From assembly GCA_907164885.2 (NCBI GenBank), contig OU015496.1:163915850-163979849 (forward strand): a stretch of 64,000 bases of DNA, given 5' to 3'. A program made the position numbers and the translations under genes. Below, one piece after another: positions 10,711 to 21,429 of this stretch (the first letter of the stretch is position 1; every line of letters starts with the position of its first letter). Origin of the DNA: Dolomedes plantarius. Its lineage: Eukaryota; Arthropoda; Arachnida; Araneae; Dolomedidae. The notes under the pieces were generated by a model. The model saw only the letters and a list, made by a program, of their open reading frames with translations. It ran no database searches and was not told where the DNA came from.

Positions 10711-11476
10711 CAAGGTGCGCTTATAAAGTAACCGGACATATATTTATAAATAAGAAAAATATTGCTCACCTTCAAATAAATTTATCTCCTTCAAAATAAT
10801 CGCCAAAGGAGTCTATACAATTTTTCCAACGTTTCTTCAAGTCATCGGAGCACTGTTTATGGGCGTTGGAACTAACCCTTCGCAAAATACGCTTAACATT
10901 TGATTCAATATCCGAGACATTTTCAAATCTCTGTCCTTTAATGGATTTTGCATATTTTGATTACAAAAGACTTATTCACCACGAATTTGTTCCTGAAAAT
11001 TAAACAATTAATCTATTTTTACAAGGAGGTGCTTTTTCGATTAAGAAACTGGATAAGGCGAGTTAGGAAGGAACTTTTTGATCGTGGGCAATGGTTTCTT
11101 TTACACGATAATGCTAGGCCCCATACAGTAATTTCTGTACAACAATTTCTTGCTAAGCATTCAATTACAGTGATAAATCACCCACCATATTCTCCCGATT
11201 TATCGCTAGCTGATTTTTTCCTTTTTCCGAAGCTTAAGATGGCCATGAAAGGACAGAGATTTGAAAACGTCTCAGATATTAAATCAAATGTTACGCGTAT
11301 TTTGCGAACGATTAGTTCCAACGCCTATAAGCAGTGTTTCGATGACTTGAAGAACCGTTGGAAAAATTGTATAGACTGCTTTGGCGATTATTTTGAAGGA
11401 GATAAATTTATTTGAAGGTGAGTAATATTTTTCTTATTTCTAAAAAAATGTCCGGTTACTTTATGGAAGCACCTTG
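10711..11476 (+). mobile_element. Fold-back mariner derivative
   Basis: TA flanks a 766-bp element (10709-10710 and 11477-11478). Its left ~230 bp is an inverted copy of its right ~230 bp, and that right arm includes the 3' end of the transposase coding sequence as well as the normal terminus (CAAGGTGC..TAAAGTAACCGGACA). Ordinary mariner termini are only about 30 bp. The 5' half of the original element has thus been replaced by an inverted duplicate of the 3' end, making a long hairpin-capable structure. Confidence 0.85.
10948..11415 (+). pseudogene. mariner transposase, C-terminal part
   Basis: The frame encodes the second half of a mariner DD34D transposase. LRNWIRRVRKELFDRG is followed by WFLLHDNARPH with the second catalytic Asp. 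YSPDLSLADFFLFPKLK supplies the third Asp, and I count 34 residues between them, the mariner spacing. The C-terminus ends NCIDCFGDYFEGDKF, as usual for the family. The N-terminal DNA-binding domain and first catalytic Asp are missing, and the first ~30 residues of the open frame are read from a shifted frame. Its last ~70 codons are also present, inverted, in the left arm of the element. Confidence 0.85.
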
Positions 11477-11478
11477 TA

Positions 11479-13790
11479 TATAGCTTCTATATGATTAAGA
11501 AAGAAAATCACTTCTATTCTCTTCGACATAAATTACTAAATCAGAAAATAGTTTTCAAATATGCAAAAAAAAAAAAGTTTTTTACACGAACTATTAAGCA
11601 ATAAATACATTTGACGAAACAAAAATGTGGAAAAAACAATTTTAAATTTGTATTTTATGCTCTCAAATTATACCATTAAATGTTAAAACCATAAGTTAAA
11701 AGTAACTGTCTTTAAATATTGCTGAACACGTTGTTTGTTACCTTGTTGAGTACAGTAGTTAAATTCAAAAATCGATTTCAAGTTGTTATTTATATTCTGT
11801 CATTTTAATATGCCCTTCACAGGTGAACAGTTTTTACAAATTAATGCAAATTTCTTTGTTGTTTGGTAATTATGTTAGGTCATATTTTGTTTACCGTTAG
11901 CTTTGGGCAAAGTGGTAGCAAATTAAAAATTTTACGCAAAATAACTTCCAGCAGTATGTTATGTAAATGATTAACGGATGAATAATTGCACTATACTGGT
12001 TTTTACCTATGAATCGTGCACTGAGAATCCATTTTACGCATGGTTCAGTAGTATTTAAATGAAATGTATGAACAGGGTTTCTGAAAATCACAGTAGGGTA
12101 CCCGAAGACTGGTACACCTTTGGAAAGAAGTGTGGCTCTTTACGACAAAGATCAAAACTTAAAAAATTATGACCTAGTTTATATATGACAGATACTGTTA
12201 TAATATAGCAGTGCACTTTAAATTTTTGTTTGCAATATACGTGCTTATATACTTTTTTCTAGTAGAAAAACCCTTGCAAACTTAAGCTACTTCCATTGCG
12301 GCTACTAAATTTTAGTTATAAATTTTGTGGGAAAAAGTAGAAATGTTAAATTACTTGATTTATTTTTTCATTATCATGATTCTTTCAAATCTTATGATGG
12401 AACGTGTGGTTAGTTTTTTAAAAAATATATTAGTTATGGTTTTTAGGCACAATATCTTGACACTACTGTTAGCGGAATGCAAGTTTTGAGAGGACAGTTT
12501 TTTTCTCTCTTTTCTGTGGCAAGGCGCCAGGTCATTTGTTATAATGATTAAAAGAGTTTTCCCTCAGTCTACCATGACAATGTCGTCTATGTCGGGGTAA
12601 CTCTATAGAGGTAAGAGCAACTTAATAGCAAACCAACTGTATAAGAAGAAACAGCTGAATCTGCTGTGTCATATCTACATTCTCTCCTTAAATCACGCTG
12701 AGTCAATGGGCAGTTACAAAATGGCAAAGGGACAAGACAACAAGGGCAGGCAGACTCATATATGCTCATTTCAAAAGTCTAAAACAGAACATTGGGCCCA
12801 AATGAAGTACTCCTGCAGCTGATCTGTCAACCATTTCCAAGTCATGTGGAGAGAATAGCGAAATTCTGTTCGTGGAATCTCCGTCTTCTAGAGTTGAAAA
12901 GATTCTATGCTCTACATTCTACCAGTGACCCTTGACAGCAGCTAAAAATATATGGGAAGCATAGAGAAATTTCATGGTTACTCAAATAGATCAAGGCAAA
13001 ATTAATGGTTCTGGGTTCTTTTCATCAAAATCTAATGTAGATTATATGATATGTACATTCTAAATGGAGATTCTCAACTCTGATGGAAGAACATTATTTG
13101 GTGCGAAAATCCTATATATAGACCAACTAAAAGGTAATTACAGTATCCTGTCCAGGATTTTGTGATAACACATCTGGGGGAAAACGTTTAATGTTTTGCG
13201 ATAACATGTTAAAATGCGAGAAGAGAATTTTCAATTTTTGTATAGTATAATAGTAAGTATTAACAACGGACACAGTAAAGGGCGAACCTAATCTTAGGTA
13301 TCCCTACGCAGAATTCAAAGAATAATTTTACTCAGAATTACACGTGGTGTAATATGTTGGACTCAGGGTAGCGACAAATAGAAGATATACAGAGTCCAGT
13401 CTACTGAATTAAGTACACATTTATTTAAATTCTTGATTAGATGCTTTGAACAGATTATTTACAAAAGTCGTGAAACAGCTTCTAGACATAGAGGGAACTG
13501 GCCTTCACAGTAGCCCGTAATTTACCTAACGAAATCAGCAACGAAACACAGTTCATCAGAATGTTCTAGGTTGGAATAACGCTTTCGCGGGATGTGAATA
13601 TACTAGACCGTGCTAGACTCAAAAGATGCAAGATGATCTTTTAACTACAGGAATTCTCCTGGTTCCTATAAATTAGCAAGTCCGAGGATTTAGAAGGGTC
13701 GGCACGAAGCCTCTAGAGCATTCTGCTCTGAAGATAAAATACCTCCGGGATGGAGTGTAGTAATCGGCCTCACTAGGATTTCTGAAAAAA
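11479..13790. other. 2.3 kb without recognisable gene
   Basis: AT-rich sequence. Short frames on both strands, such as 12587-12769 minus, have no recognisable motif. No inverted termini or tandem repeats were found by eye. Confidence 0.55.
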
Positions 13791-14110
13791 AAAAAATGGA
13801 CTTCTCTGGATGAGATTTGATCCAAGTCTAAAATCTCTTGATTTTTTCTCTCCTCTTCTCTCGAAATTTGCGCTCCCAGCCCCGTGGCGGGACTTAGCCT
13901 CTGGTTGGTCGGATGACCGCTGTGACGTCAGGGTTCTCTCCCCTGATTGGTTTCGTCGATGGTGACACGATGGTGGCTTCTTTGAACAGCTGACGTTTGA
14001 CACGGGCATTTCCTGGGCGTGACTTCTTTCTTTTTTAACATCATTTCGTAGACTAGATGGCGTCGGGTCATAGAAATTGCCTGGTTCACTTGGTGAGAGG
14101 CGTTATTCCC
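13790..14110. promoter_or_regulatory. GC-richer promoter-like block
   Basis: Against an AT-rich background this block is GC-rich. It holds a perfect CRE palindrome TGACGTCA at 13923-13930 and two ATTGG/TTGG CCAAT-box cores nearby (CTGATTGG about 13942-13949, GGTTGG about 13903). It directly precedes LINE coding sequence, so it could be element-derived or part of an unrecognised LTR. No transcript evidence is available. Confidence 0.2.
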
Positions 14111-14143
14111 CATCTGGGGTGACGATTTATTGAGAGGTCCGTA

Positions 14144-15390
14144 ATGGAACCTCACAGTGGCTACAGAACTGTAAGTTACGAAGCCTGCTTTGCCATAGCG
14201 GGGTTTCGCCCAATTGACCTTTACGTCCTGCAAAATAAAGATTTCAAAGATAATGTTGTAAATAAGATTCCAAAATGTTTATTTCGAATCTTCCACATTC
14301 TGCTGAACGTGTTCCTATCAAAATTATCGGTTATGATGACAATGTTCTTAGTAATTTTCCTGTAGTGTGTTTCACTGACGGCAGTAAACTCAATCATCGT
14401 GTTGGATTTGCCTTTGTTGTGTTTCAAGACGCCTCCGAAATGGAACATTATATGTTTAGAATTCTTAATGAATGTAGTGTGTTCCAAGAAGAATTACTGT
14501 GCCTCAGTGAATCGCTCAAAAGGAACTCGAACCACTGTACTGTGTCATCCAAGTTTCTTATTTGTACTGATTCTCTTTCATCCTTATTTCTGCTTAGTAA
14601 TATTTCCTCCTGCAACAAACTTGTAGTGAATTTTCAAGTCACTTTTTACGAGTTTAAAGCTAGAGGAATTAGTGTTTGTTTTTCACATGTCCGAGGTCAT
14701 TCTGGCATTTTAGGGAATGAAAGAGCCGATTGGCTTGCAAAGCAAGCTACAAAGCTAAACATCATTGATCCTGTGAGCATCCCCAAATCTCACTTTCGAA
14801 ATGAGAACCATTCTCTTATCGAATGAGATGTACCAGAATTCCTCAACTGCCTCCTTAACTAAACTATTTTCCCCCACGATTTCACAAAGACTAAATAACA
14901 AACATTTCTTCAGTGATTTTTACTTGACAAAATTTCTCAATGGCCACGGCAATTTCAAATGCTATCTCAAGAAATTTGGATTATCGGTGCTCCTGCAGCG
15001 TGGGCGGAGTTCAAAATGTCGAACACTTACTTTTTGACTGCTCCAAACTTACAGAAGGGAGAAGGGATTTTATTGTGGAATTAGATTCCTGTAACCTTAA
15101 GTATCCTCCTCCACTTCATGTTTTGGTCGACCACAAAATGGCTTTTCATTCCACATCAATGGCTCATTCTGTAAATTTATTGCCTTTGCTGCTTCTGTTT
15201 ATAGTTAGTCTTGTTTGTCTGTTTATTTTTGCTTTGTTTTTATCTGTTGTTTTTTTTTACCCTTTCCGTCTTTTTCGGTGTTGTTCACTGCTTTTACTTG
15301 GTCATTTGTTTGTTTCTACTTACTTCTGTAAGCCTTGTGCTGTACTTTGTGGTGCACAAAGACTTCTTTATTTAAAAAAAATCAAAAAAT
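14144..15390 (+). pseudogene. LINE 3' end: RNase H and CCHC tail
   Basis: This is the 3' end of a non-LTR retrotransposon ORF2, probably of the I/R1 type in which RNase H follows RT. At 14144-14250 the RT-to-RNase H linker GYRTVSYEACFAIAGFRPID is read. After a frameshift near 14275, a 183-residue frame carries RNase H with all acidic residues: FTDGSKL (Asp35), FQEELL (Glu72/73), ICTDSL (Asp99) and GNERADWLAKQA (Asp152), plus HVRGHSG. From 14940 a further shifted frame has CSC..VGGVQNVEHLLFDC, the C-terminal CCHC-like motif. The 3' end is T-rich and stops near AAAATCAAAAAATC. It is 5'-truncated and frameshifted at least twice, so inactive. Confidence 0.85.
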
Positions 15391-15720
15391 CTTAGGTATC
15401 CCCCTTGTGAGGTGTGCTGTTATTAACGAGTACTCTATTTAAAATTTTAAGTTCTTTTAAAACTAAGCAATATTTTCCTGGAAAAGACAACCTAAAACTG
15501 ATTTGTACCTGGATTTGCCAGGTAGGCAGCCTTTTTCTTTGGTCTCCAATCCATGTCAGTTCCTGCATCATAATGTGGCACAAAGCATGAACTGTTGTTA
15601 TACAGTAGTAGTTGAAACTACTGACAGACATATTGGGAGTCCCCTCTTATCCAGATCCCTGATCTCAGTCCCATCATAGAGCAGCCACGGAAGGAATGAG
15701 AGTGTATAGAATACAAAGCT
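15391..15720. other. Spacer, no gene seen
   Basis: Sequence between the LINE tail and a mariner remnant. The short minus-strand frame at 15392-15631 has no recognisable motif. Confidence 0.5.
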
Positions 15721-15722
15721 TA

Positions 15723-16035
15723 CACGGGTCCTTTGATAAGTCCCTGCAAATGAACAATGAAAACGACCTTTTTTATTTTGGAGAAGGAGGGAAGTTTTAT
15801 TAATTTTCTACATAATATACCTTAAAGTCGATAAATTTGGTCTAACAATTATCAAGCTTTTTTATCCCCTCCATAAAGAAAGACTTGTCCAGATCAACAA
15901 ATTAAGCGTTAGTGTCACTAATCACTTCGGAATTCAATGCACATTCTATCCAAGAAATGTTTTCATATTTGGGAACAAATTGTAGTCCGAGAGAGCCAAA
16001 TCTGAAGCATACGGAAGATGGAAAACAATATTGTA
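15723..16035 (-). pseudogene. mariner transposase C-terminal remnant
   Basis: On the minus strand, decayed frames give PYASDLALSDYNLFPNMK, equivalent to the mariner YSPDLAPSDYHLFP motif with the third catalytic Asp. They are followed by DLDKSFFMEGIKKLDNC and TKFIDFKVYYVE, matching the family C-terminus. A likely mariner terminus, CACGGGTCCTTTGATAAG, begins at 15723 directly after a TA. Several frameshifts and stops are present, and the 5' part of the gene and the other terminus are not visible. Confidence 0.65.
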
Positions 16036-16585
16036 GCCTAGTATGACGGGACAAGACTCCTAGCTTCTCAATCTATAGCTCCCGAGTATTATCCCGAAAT
16101 TATATCCCTTATGTAGAAATGTTTTCATTTAAAAAAGTATTTTTTAAATCCAAGTTATTGAAAAATTTTGTAGATTTTTTTATGACGTAATAGATGTACA
16201 AAACAACTATCAGTTTCAGATAAATTTTGCAACAAAATTAACATTCTTTTACGAAAAGAAGCTGAAGTTCTTATGCGTATGTTGTTAATATTTTACGTCT
16301 TGATCTGTAAGGCAGACACTTAGAGGTCGATAATAAAAGGTTGGGATTCGCAGGTTTGCGTTTTCATAATTTGCTCCTAAATTTTCGAATGGTTAGCTTA
16401 ATAGCTTACTTACGATTCTAAAGCGTCATAAGGAATACTTGTGACAATATTAAAAAAAGAAGTCATTGTTATGGGACATCACTTATTAAAAATCACGTAA
16501 AATTTATCGCTATAGAATAAACCTCCATCGCACAGCTACCAAAAAGTTATGTTTACCCACCCTTACACACACATATATCGGATAC

Positions 16586-16586
<1 letters not shown>
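16036..16586. other. No gene seen
   Basis: AT-rich spacer leading into an (AT)n tract; no motif recognised. Confidence 0.6.

Positions 16587-16670
<84 letters not shown>
16587..16670. repeat. (AT)n microsatellite
   Basis: About 84 bp of alternating AT without interruption. Confidence 0.95.
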
Positions 16671-16672
<2 letters not shown>

Positions 16673-17019
16673 CCCAAACAAAGACTATAATTATTTTCAT
16701 TTTACAGATTTTGCAACACTGAAACTTCTTATTTTAAAATGTTTACGATTTTAACTGTATACTATATTTTTCTCCAATATGTTTTTTCACACCTTTTTTA
16801 TTATAATTTTCCGGCCAAAATCTAGTCACTAATAGCCTCTTATATTCACAGAACATTGACGTTTATCGTTAATAATAGTTTAAAATGTTTATCTCGGTTT
16901 CATATCTCGGGAGAATTTGATTCATTGGGAATACAGTCAAAACATTTTAAAACTTTTTTTTTTGACATTCACACAAAAAGGTAAAATGAGAGGAAAATGA
17001 TACTTTCAAAATTACCTTG

Positions 17020-17290
17020 AAAATTACAAATCTTTATGATAGTGCTCGAAATGTTCCTTGGTACATAAAGCCTTTTCACATGCATTACATGCATGAATAG
17101 TCATTTTAGTTTTTTTTCTCTATTGTAGCACAGCCAACACCTTTTCCGCTTTCTTCTAGAACCTTCTAAAATATTTTCAACAAGCTTGTGAAGGACTTCT
17201 ATGGTTTTTTTCCCTTTTATCATAATCCTTTTTACATTTAGCATAGTTATTAGAACAATTTCTGAGAATTTCATCACATGCCATTTCAGG
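17020..17290 (-). pseudogene. piggyBac-type transposase, C-terminal zinc finger remnant
   Basis: On the minus strand a basic stretch leads into RRKRCWLCYNREKK. After a frameshift this continues TIHACNACEKALCTKEHFEHYH. The CxxC..CxxC..LC..HFxxYH arrangement matches the cysteine-rich DNA-binding tail of piggyBac-like transposases. The catalytic domain is not recognisable upstream and no TTAA-flanked termini were found. Identification rests on the finger alone, so it is moderate. Confidence 0.55.
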
Positions 17291-17583
17291 GAATCTATGT
17301 ATCCAATTTTTGTTGACGTTTTTTACACACGTGCTCTTCAAAAGTTTGCGCGAAAAGAGGAAATGAATCAGGGATTTACGCGCGTCCTAGCTACCGCCAT
17401 CTGGTAGCGAAGGGGGTTAAAAAAAAAGACGCTACACTCTTTAAGACAGTGGTTCTTAACAGGGGGTGCGGGCACCACTGGGGATGCGAGAGAGCATTTC
17501 CAGGGGTGCGAGAGATGGTTCTAAATTTTTAATGAAAATTGCCACCTAACCGCTTATGAGAAACACGCCATATTCTCTACGAG

Positions 17584-18560
17584 TTGAAAACGGAAATTTT
17601 AGCAAATTTTCCTTTTCTGGATTCAATAATTTTGGAAAATGATAAAACAATAATTATAACCGAGATAAAATTACACCTCCACCAGTTGAGTGAATCGTTG
17701 TATGGATACTTCTCCACGGGAAATATAAGTAATATTAATAGATGGATACTCAATCCATTTTTCAATGGACGACACGTTTTATTAAGAACGATCTTATCGC
17801 AATACGAGCTAATGCACGTATTGAAATGGAATTGGAAAAACTGGACTGAGAACAGTTCTGGTGCAAGCAGTTAGAACTTTATCCAGAATGGGCAAAAGCA
17901 ATATTAGAGACACTTTTACCATTTGCCACCACTTACCTTTATGAAATAAGTTTTTCATCCAGGCCCTGATTTTCCATTAGGCCCGGTAGGCTGGGGCCTT
18001 GGGGCCCCCGAATGTTGGGGTCCCACCAAAATATTTTATTTTAAAAGAAAAAATTCCCAATTCAAAGTTTTTTAAATTTTCCATTTTTAATAGCAATTCT
18101 TTTATACATCCTTTCAAATTTGATTGATTGGTTCATCATATGTATGTTACAGTGTATATAAGGGATTAATAAGTTTTTCTGGTTGCATTGTATTGGTGTT
18201 TTAATGATGAAGTTAATATGTTGTATTGCTTTTTGTTATTTGATAATGCTCTAGGCTTCTACACTTCAAATAGCCAATTCTTGGTAAAATGGTACTTACA
18301 CAATGATTCATGATTATTTTTTTTGTGTCAATTTTGGAAATTTTAACACTTACATCAGTGTTAGGGGGCCCCCATCCCGAGTTGCGTCTATAGTCAAGAA
18401 TTTTCTAAATTGGGGCCTATTTTCATCAGTTTTGTACATCAAAACAAAAGCCAGAAATCGCTTAAAGGCATCTGATGACTTACGCGTGACTCTTTTAATA
18501 AAAGAGCCTCGTTTTAAAAGAATAATTATGAACAAACAACAACAACGTAGCCATTAAAAA
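17584..18560 (+). pseudogene. hAT transposase C-terminus, split by insertion
   Basis: The open frame at 17584-17874 gives FPFLDSIILENDK, then SESLYGYFSTGNISNINRW and NPFFNGRH. A shifted frame continues WCKQLELYPEWAKAILETLL and PFATTYLYEISFS. This is the hAT dimerisation region (pfam hATC-like) as in ZBED5/SCAND3-related proteins. The MITE lies immediately after SFS. Beyond it the gene resumes with VLYIKTKARNRLKASDDLRV and ends FKRIIMNKQQQRSH, the expected C-terminus. The N-terminal BED finger and the catalytic core are missing. It is frameshifted and inserted into, so inactive. Confidence 0.85.
17960..18419 (+). mobile_element. hAT-type MITE, copy B
   Basis: A 460-bp repeat homologous to copies A and C over its whole length. 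It begins CAGGCCCTGATTTTCC and ends TTTCTAAATTGGGGCCTA. The flanks are an identical 8-bp duplication, TTTTCATC (17952-17959 and 18420-18427), lying inside the hAT transposase gene. The perfect duplication and clear homology show a true insertion rather than a shared gene segment. Confidence 0.88.
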
Positions 18561-18762
18561 TGTAGATATTGTTTTTTATGTAATAATATGGTATGTATTG
18601 TAAATCTATTAATTTTTTCTGCAATAAATAAATTATCTTGCAATAAATGTCTTTTCCTAGATAAAAAATATAAACCCATTTTTCAAGGGGGTGCGATAGC
18701 TTATTTTCAGATTCAAGGGGGGTGTTGAACAATTAAAAAGTTTTAGAAACACTGCTCCAAGA

Positions 18763-19219
18763 AGAGGTGAAATTTTTTCACTCCTCCAAAGGGTAAGGTT
18801 TTACTCTTTAAGAGTTGTGAAATTTCAATCCTTTGAGAGAATGCAATATTGCTCTTTCAAAGTCATTTTCCACTCTTTTGATTTTGTAGTGCAGTCTGGC
18901 GAAAGTGTAGTATCTTAGCTTAAACTGAAATAGGCTAATTCTGATTTGTAAAATGCGAATCCTTCAATTTAGACTCCAGCAGATTCATCATCAACGCTGA
19001 AAAAAATATTTGGGATATGGGTCCGTGAACTTTATATATATTATGCAGGTTCCTGTCTTAAAGGGACCATCACGTGTACCCGCTTGACTTTCGTTTCGTT
19101 GCGGACAAACGACTTATATTTTACAGTTGAAGATCGCTCTGTAAATATTAATTTATAGAAATCTCCCAGGTTCAGAAAAATTTTCAAAATTCTTAAACCG
19201 TTGTTCATGTCTGATGCTG
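18763..19219. other. No gene seen
   Basis: AT-rich spacer; no recognisable coding or repeat motif. Confidence 0.55.
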
Positions 19220-19233
19220 TTTGCTGTCGAAAA

Positions 19234-19272
<39 letters not shown>

Positions 19273-19312
19273 ATATATATATACATACATATATATATAT
19301 ATATATAACTCA
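19220..19312. repeat. (AAAT)n plus (AT)n microsatellite
   Basis: About 12 units of AAAT run into an imperfect (AT)n tract. A similar (TAAA)n run occurs at about 19704-19735. Confidence 0.9.
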
Positions 19313-20562
19313 AGAATATCGCCAAAGCTAATTAAATGGGGTATTCAAAAGGTCTGAAATCGAAAGTTTTACACATGGCTGTCTTGTATCCCAAGTAGTG
19401 TTATTTTACTGACTTACCTATTTGTTTTAAGACAAGACTAATGATACAATCAACCAAGGGGTGAAGGTTAGGGGCCGCCGAACTCCAGATGCCTAAAGTT
19501 CAGTAGAAAAAAAAAGATATTTCCTAGGTAAATATTCCTCATCTCACCATAGTCACAAATTTTCCTACATAAACGAATTTATTCTTAGATATTACGCCAC
19601 TGGATTAAATACCATCTGTTTCGACCTGAATATTACTATTAAGTATATATTTAAGTTTCGGAGGCCGATAATTAATTATCCTTTTTCCAACTTCTGCTTT
19701 CCAATAAATAAATAAATAAATAAATAAAAATTAAAAAAAATTATTAATTTAAAAAAAATTGATTTTTCTTAAAATGTCCACTGTTTACTTAAAACCTCCA
19801 CAGTGATGATTTCTTTAGAGCGAATTTTTAACTTTTCATTAAAATTCTCACGTTTTACCTTAAACTCAAGGATCCCGAATTCCCCTAATTGTTTCCGATT
19901 GTTCAGAAATTTATCTCAAACACTAATATACGTGGGTATCGAATATTTAAAATGTTTTCAAATATTCGATACCCACGTATACCAAGGTAACTTTCAAATT
20001 GGATATGTACAAGTCGATTACTTTCATTTTGAGCACGATAAAACTCAAAAGAAAAAAATTAATTTATTACAGGTACTTCAAAACCTGAAACCATCCGACT
20101 AGCATTAAAAGCAGTATATTACGTCAGAGCAGAATGAAATACCTTAAAAGAAGTAAAAACTGCTTGACACGGGCAATTACAACGGACTTTGAATTCTCAG
20201 CTTTGTAAGAAACTGAAGTGAAGGTTTTAATACAAGCGACCATGTATTAAAAAATTTTATAACACATTCCTTTTATACACTTCACGTCCATTAACATCAG
20301 ATCTCTAAAATTACAAAATCGAAGTATATTGGACAGTGCTGTTTTTCATTCTGAAGTCCGTTACAAGGGCGCCTGTAACGTCCGTAGCTATTTTTAGAGA
20401 AGCGAACACTAGGCGCACATACGAAGATAAGATAACAGATGTTTGGAAGAGAAAGAGGTTTTTGAATCGAGAGTGGTTGGACGTTGACCGTTGGTCATGG
20501 GACGCTCTCTGTAGGAGTGAATTTCTGCTGTATTTTTCATGTCTAGGTCTGATATGGGCACG
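19313..20562. other. No supported gene; contains a palindrome
   Basis: AT-rich DNA with a second (TAAA)n run and the 22-bp-arm palindrome listed separately. The plus-strand frame at 19803-20102 overlaps that palindrome and resembles nothing known. Confidence 0.5.
19927..19981. repeat. Perfect inverted repeat, 22-bp arms
   Basis: TATACGTGGGTATCGAATAT and the following TT (19927-19948) are exactly reverse-complemented at 19960-19981 with an 11-nt loop. This may be a hairpin formed by template switching or the end pair of a tiny element. No TA or longer target duplication was evident. Confidence 0.85.
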
Positions 20563-21350
20563 TTAAATCCGTAGACCGGAAAGTTCTTCTATGATGTCAG
20601 AAAGGGTGGGAGAATGTACGAACCCACCAGATATCGCTCCTAGGGGGCTGCTCTGTCTAAATTGTGGTGGAACCCTATTCAGCGGCAGGCATTCACTCCG
20701 AAAGGCCTTAGTTGCCTTGTCGAAGAACAGCCTACCGTAGAACGGGCAAGCAAAAGTACGCAATGAAAATGTGTCCGTTCCTGTAACAGAAAATCCTGCA
20801 GCAGTTACAGTTGACAAAATGAATTGAAGAAAAAAAAAAGGCAGGAGAACCAACGAAACTAACCAACGTAATTAATAAAATTAATAGAAAAATAATGTGT
20901 AACGGCCTCCCAAACTGAAAGAATGTATGACACAGAACTGCATGCGGTCATTAATGAAAATGCCAGCGTTAGGAGCCATACATGTCTTTGAAAATATCCT
21001 ATTCTTTACATCTACAAAACAAAGAACGGAACTCTATTTATATGAAATGAAACTCTGAAAAGAGCTTTAAAACGTACTACAAGAATTGACGTTTATTTTA
21101 TATTGACACGATCGGAAAATGTAATAATTTTCAAACCATGAGCTGCCTTTTTTCTCTTACCTGGTGGTCTTATTGGCCAAACAATGCCCATGGACCACAA
21201 CGATAAATTGTCGTTGGGGATGCACCCGTTAGGTGTACAAACGCGGCAAGCCAATTCGCTTCCGTGTTCCCCGATTCTCCGACGTCTTTTGCATAAGGTG
21301 AAAGTGCGCGGAGTAATCGAGCTATCGCGCAAGCCTTCCATTAGCATCAC
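20563..21350 (-). CDS. Candidate two-exon host gene, unknown function
   Basis: On the minus strand an ATG at 21350 opens a frame that reaches a strong donor, CCACCAG/GTAAGAG, at 21161/21160 after 190 nt (phase 1). About 370 nt later a polypyrimidine tract leads to two possible acceptors, CTGCAG/G at 20795 and TTACAG/G at 20780. Both keep the same frame to the stop at 20563-20565, giving about 140 or 135 residues. A 5' UTR acceptor, CCCTTGCAG, sits at 21430, and in-frame stops precede the ATG. Exon 1 has CRVCTPNGCIPNDN; exon 2 has FACPFYGRLFFD and FRSECLPLN. I recognise no family. The local GC content exceeds that of the surroundings. Chance frames cannot be excluded, hence low confidence. Confidence 0.3.
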
Positions 21351-21429
21351 TAACTTAATTCCTTATCAGATGGTCGCAGTGGTGCGAACCAACCGAAGCG
21401 AGACGAGATTAGAATCCCAGACAATGCAG

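Larger units (their letters stand above)
17447..18754 (+). mobile_element. hAT element interrupted by a hAT MITE
   Basis: The left terminus CAGTGGTTCTTAAC (17447) and the complement of the right terminus, CAGTGTTTCTAAAAC (ending 18754), are imperfect inverted hAT ends. Flanks CTTTAAGA (17439-17446) and CTCCAAGA (18755-18762) match at six of eight bases. The element keeps only the 3' part of its transposase gene and is itself split by the MITE at 17960-18419. Length without the MITE is about 850 bp. Confidence 0.75.

Noticed and set aside
13340..14140. Possible LTR upstream of the LINE fragment
   Set aside because: A minus-strand polyadenylation-like word and promoter-like boxes are present, but no consistent TG..CA ends, polypurine tract or duplication could be placed.
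14221..14487. Minus-strand 88-residue frame
   Set aside because: It is antisense to the LINE RNase H coding region.
15160..15395. Hydrophobic, membrane-like C-terminus on the LINE frame at 14940-15395
   Set aside because: It is read-through into the T-rich 3' untranslated region of the LINE, not a real membrane segment.
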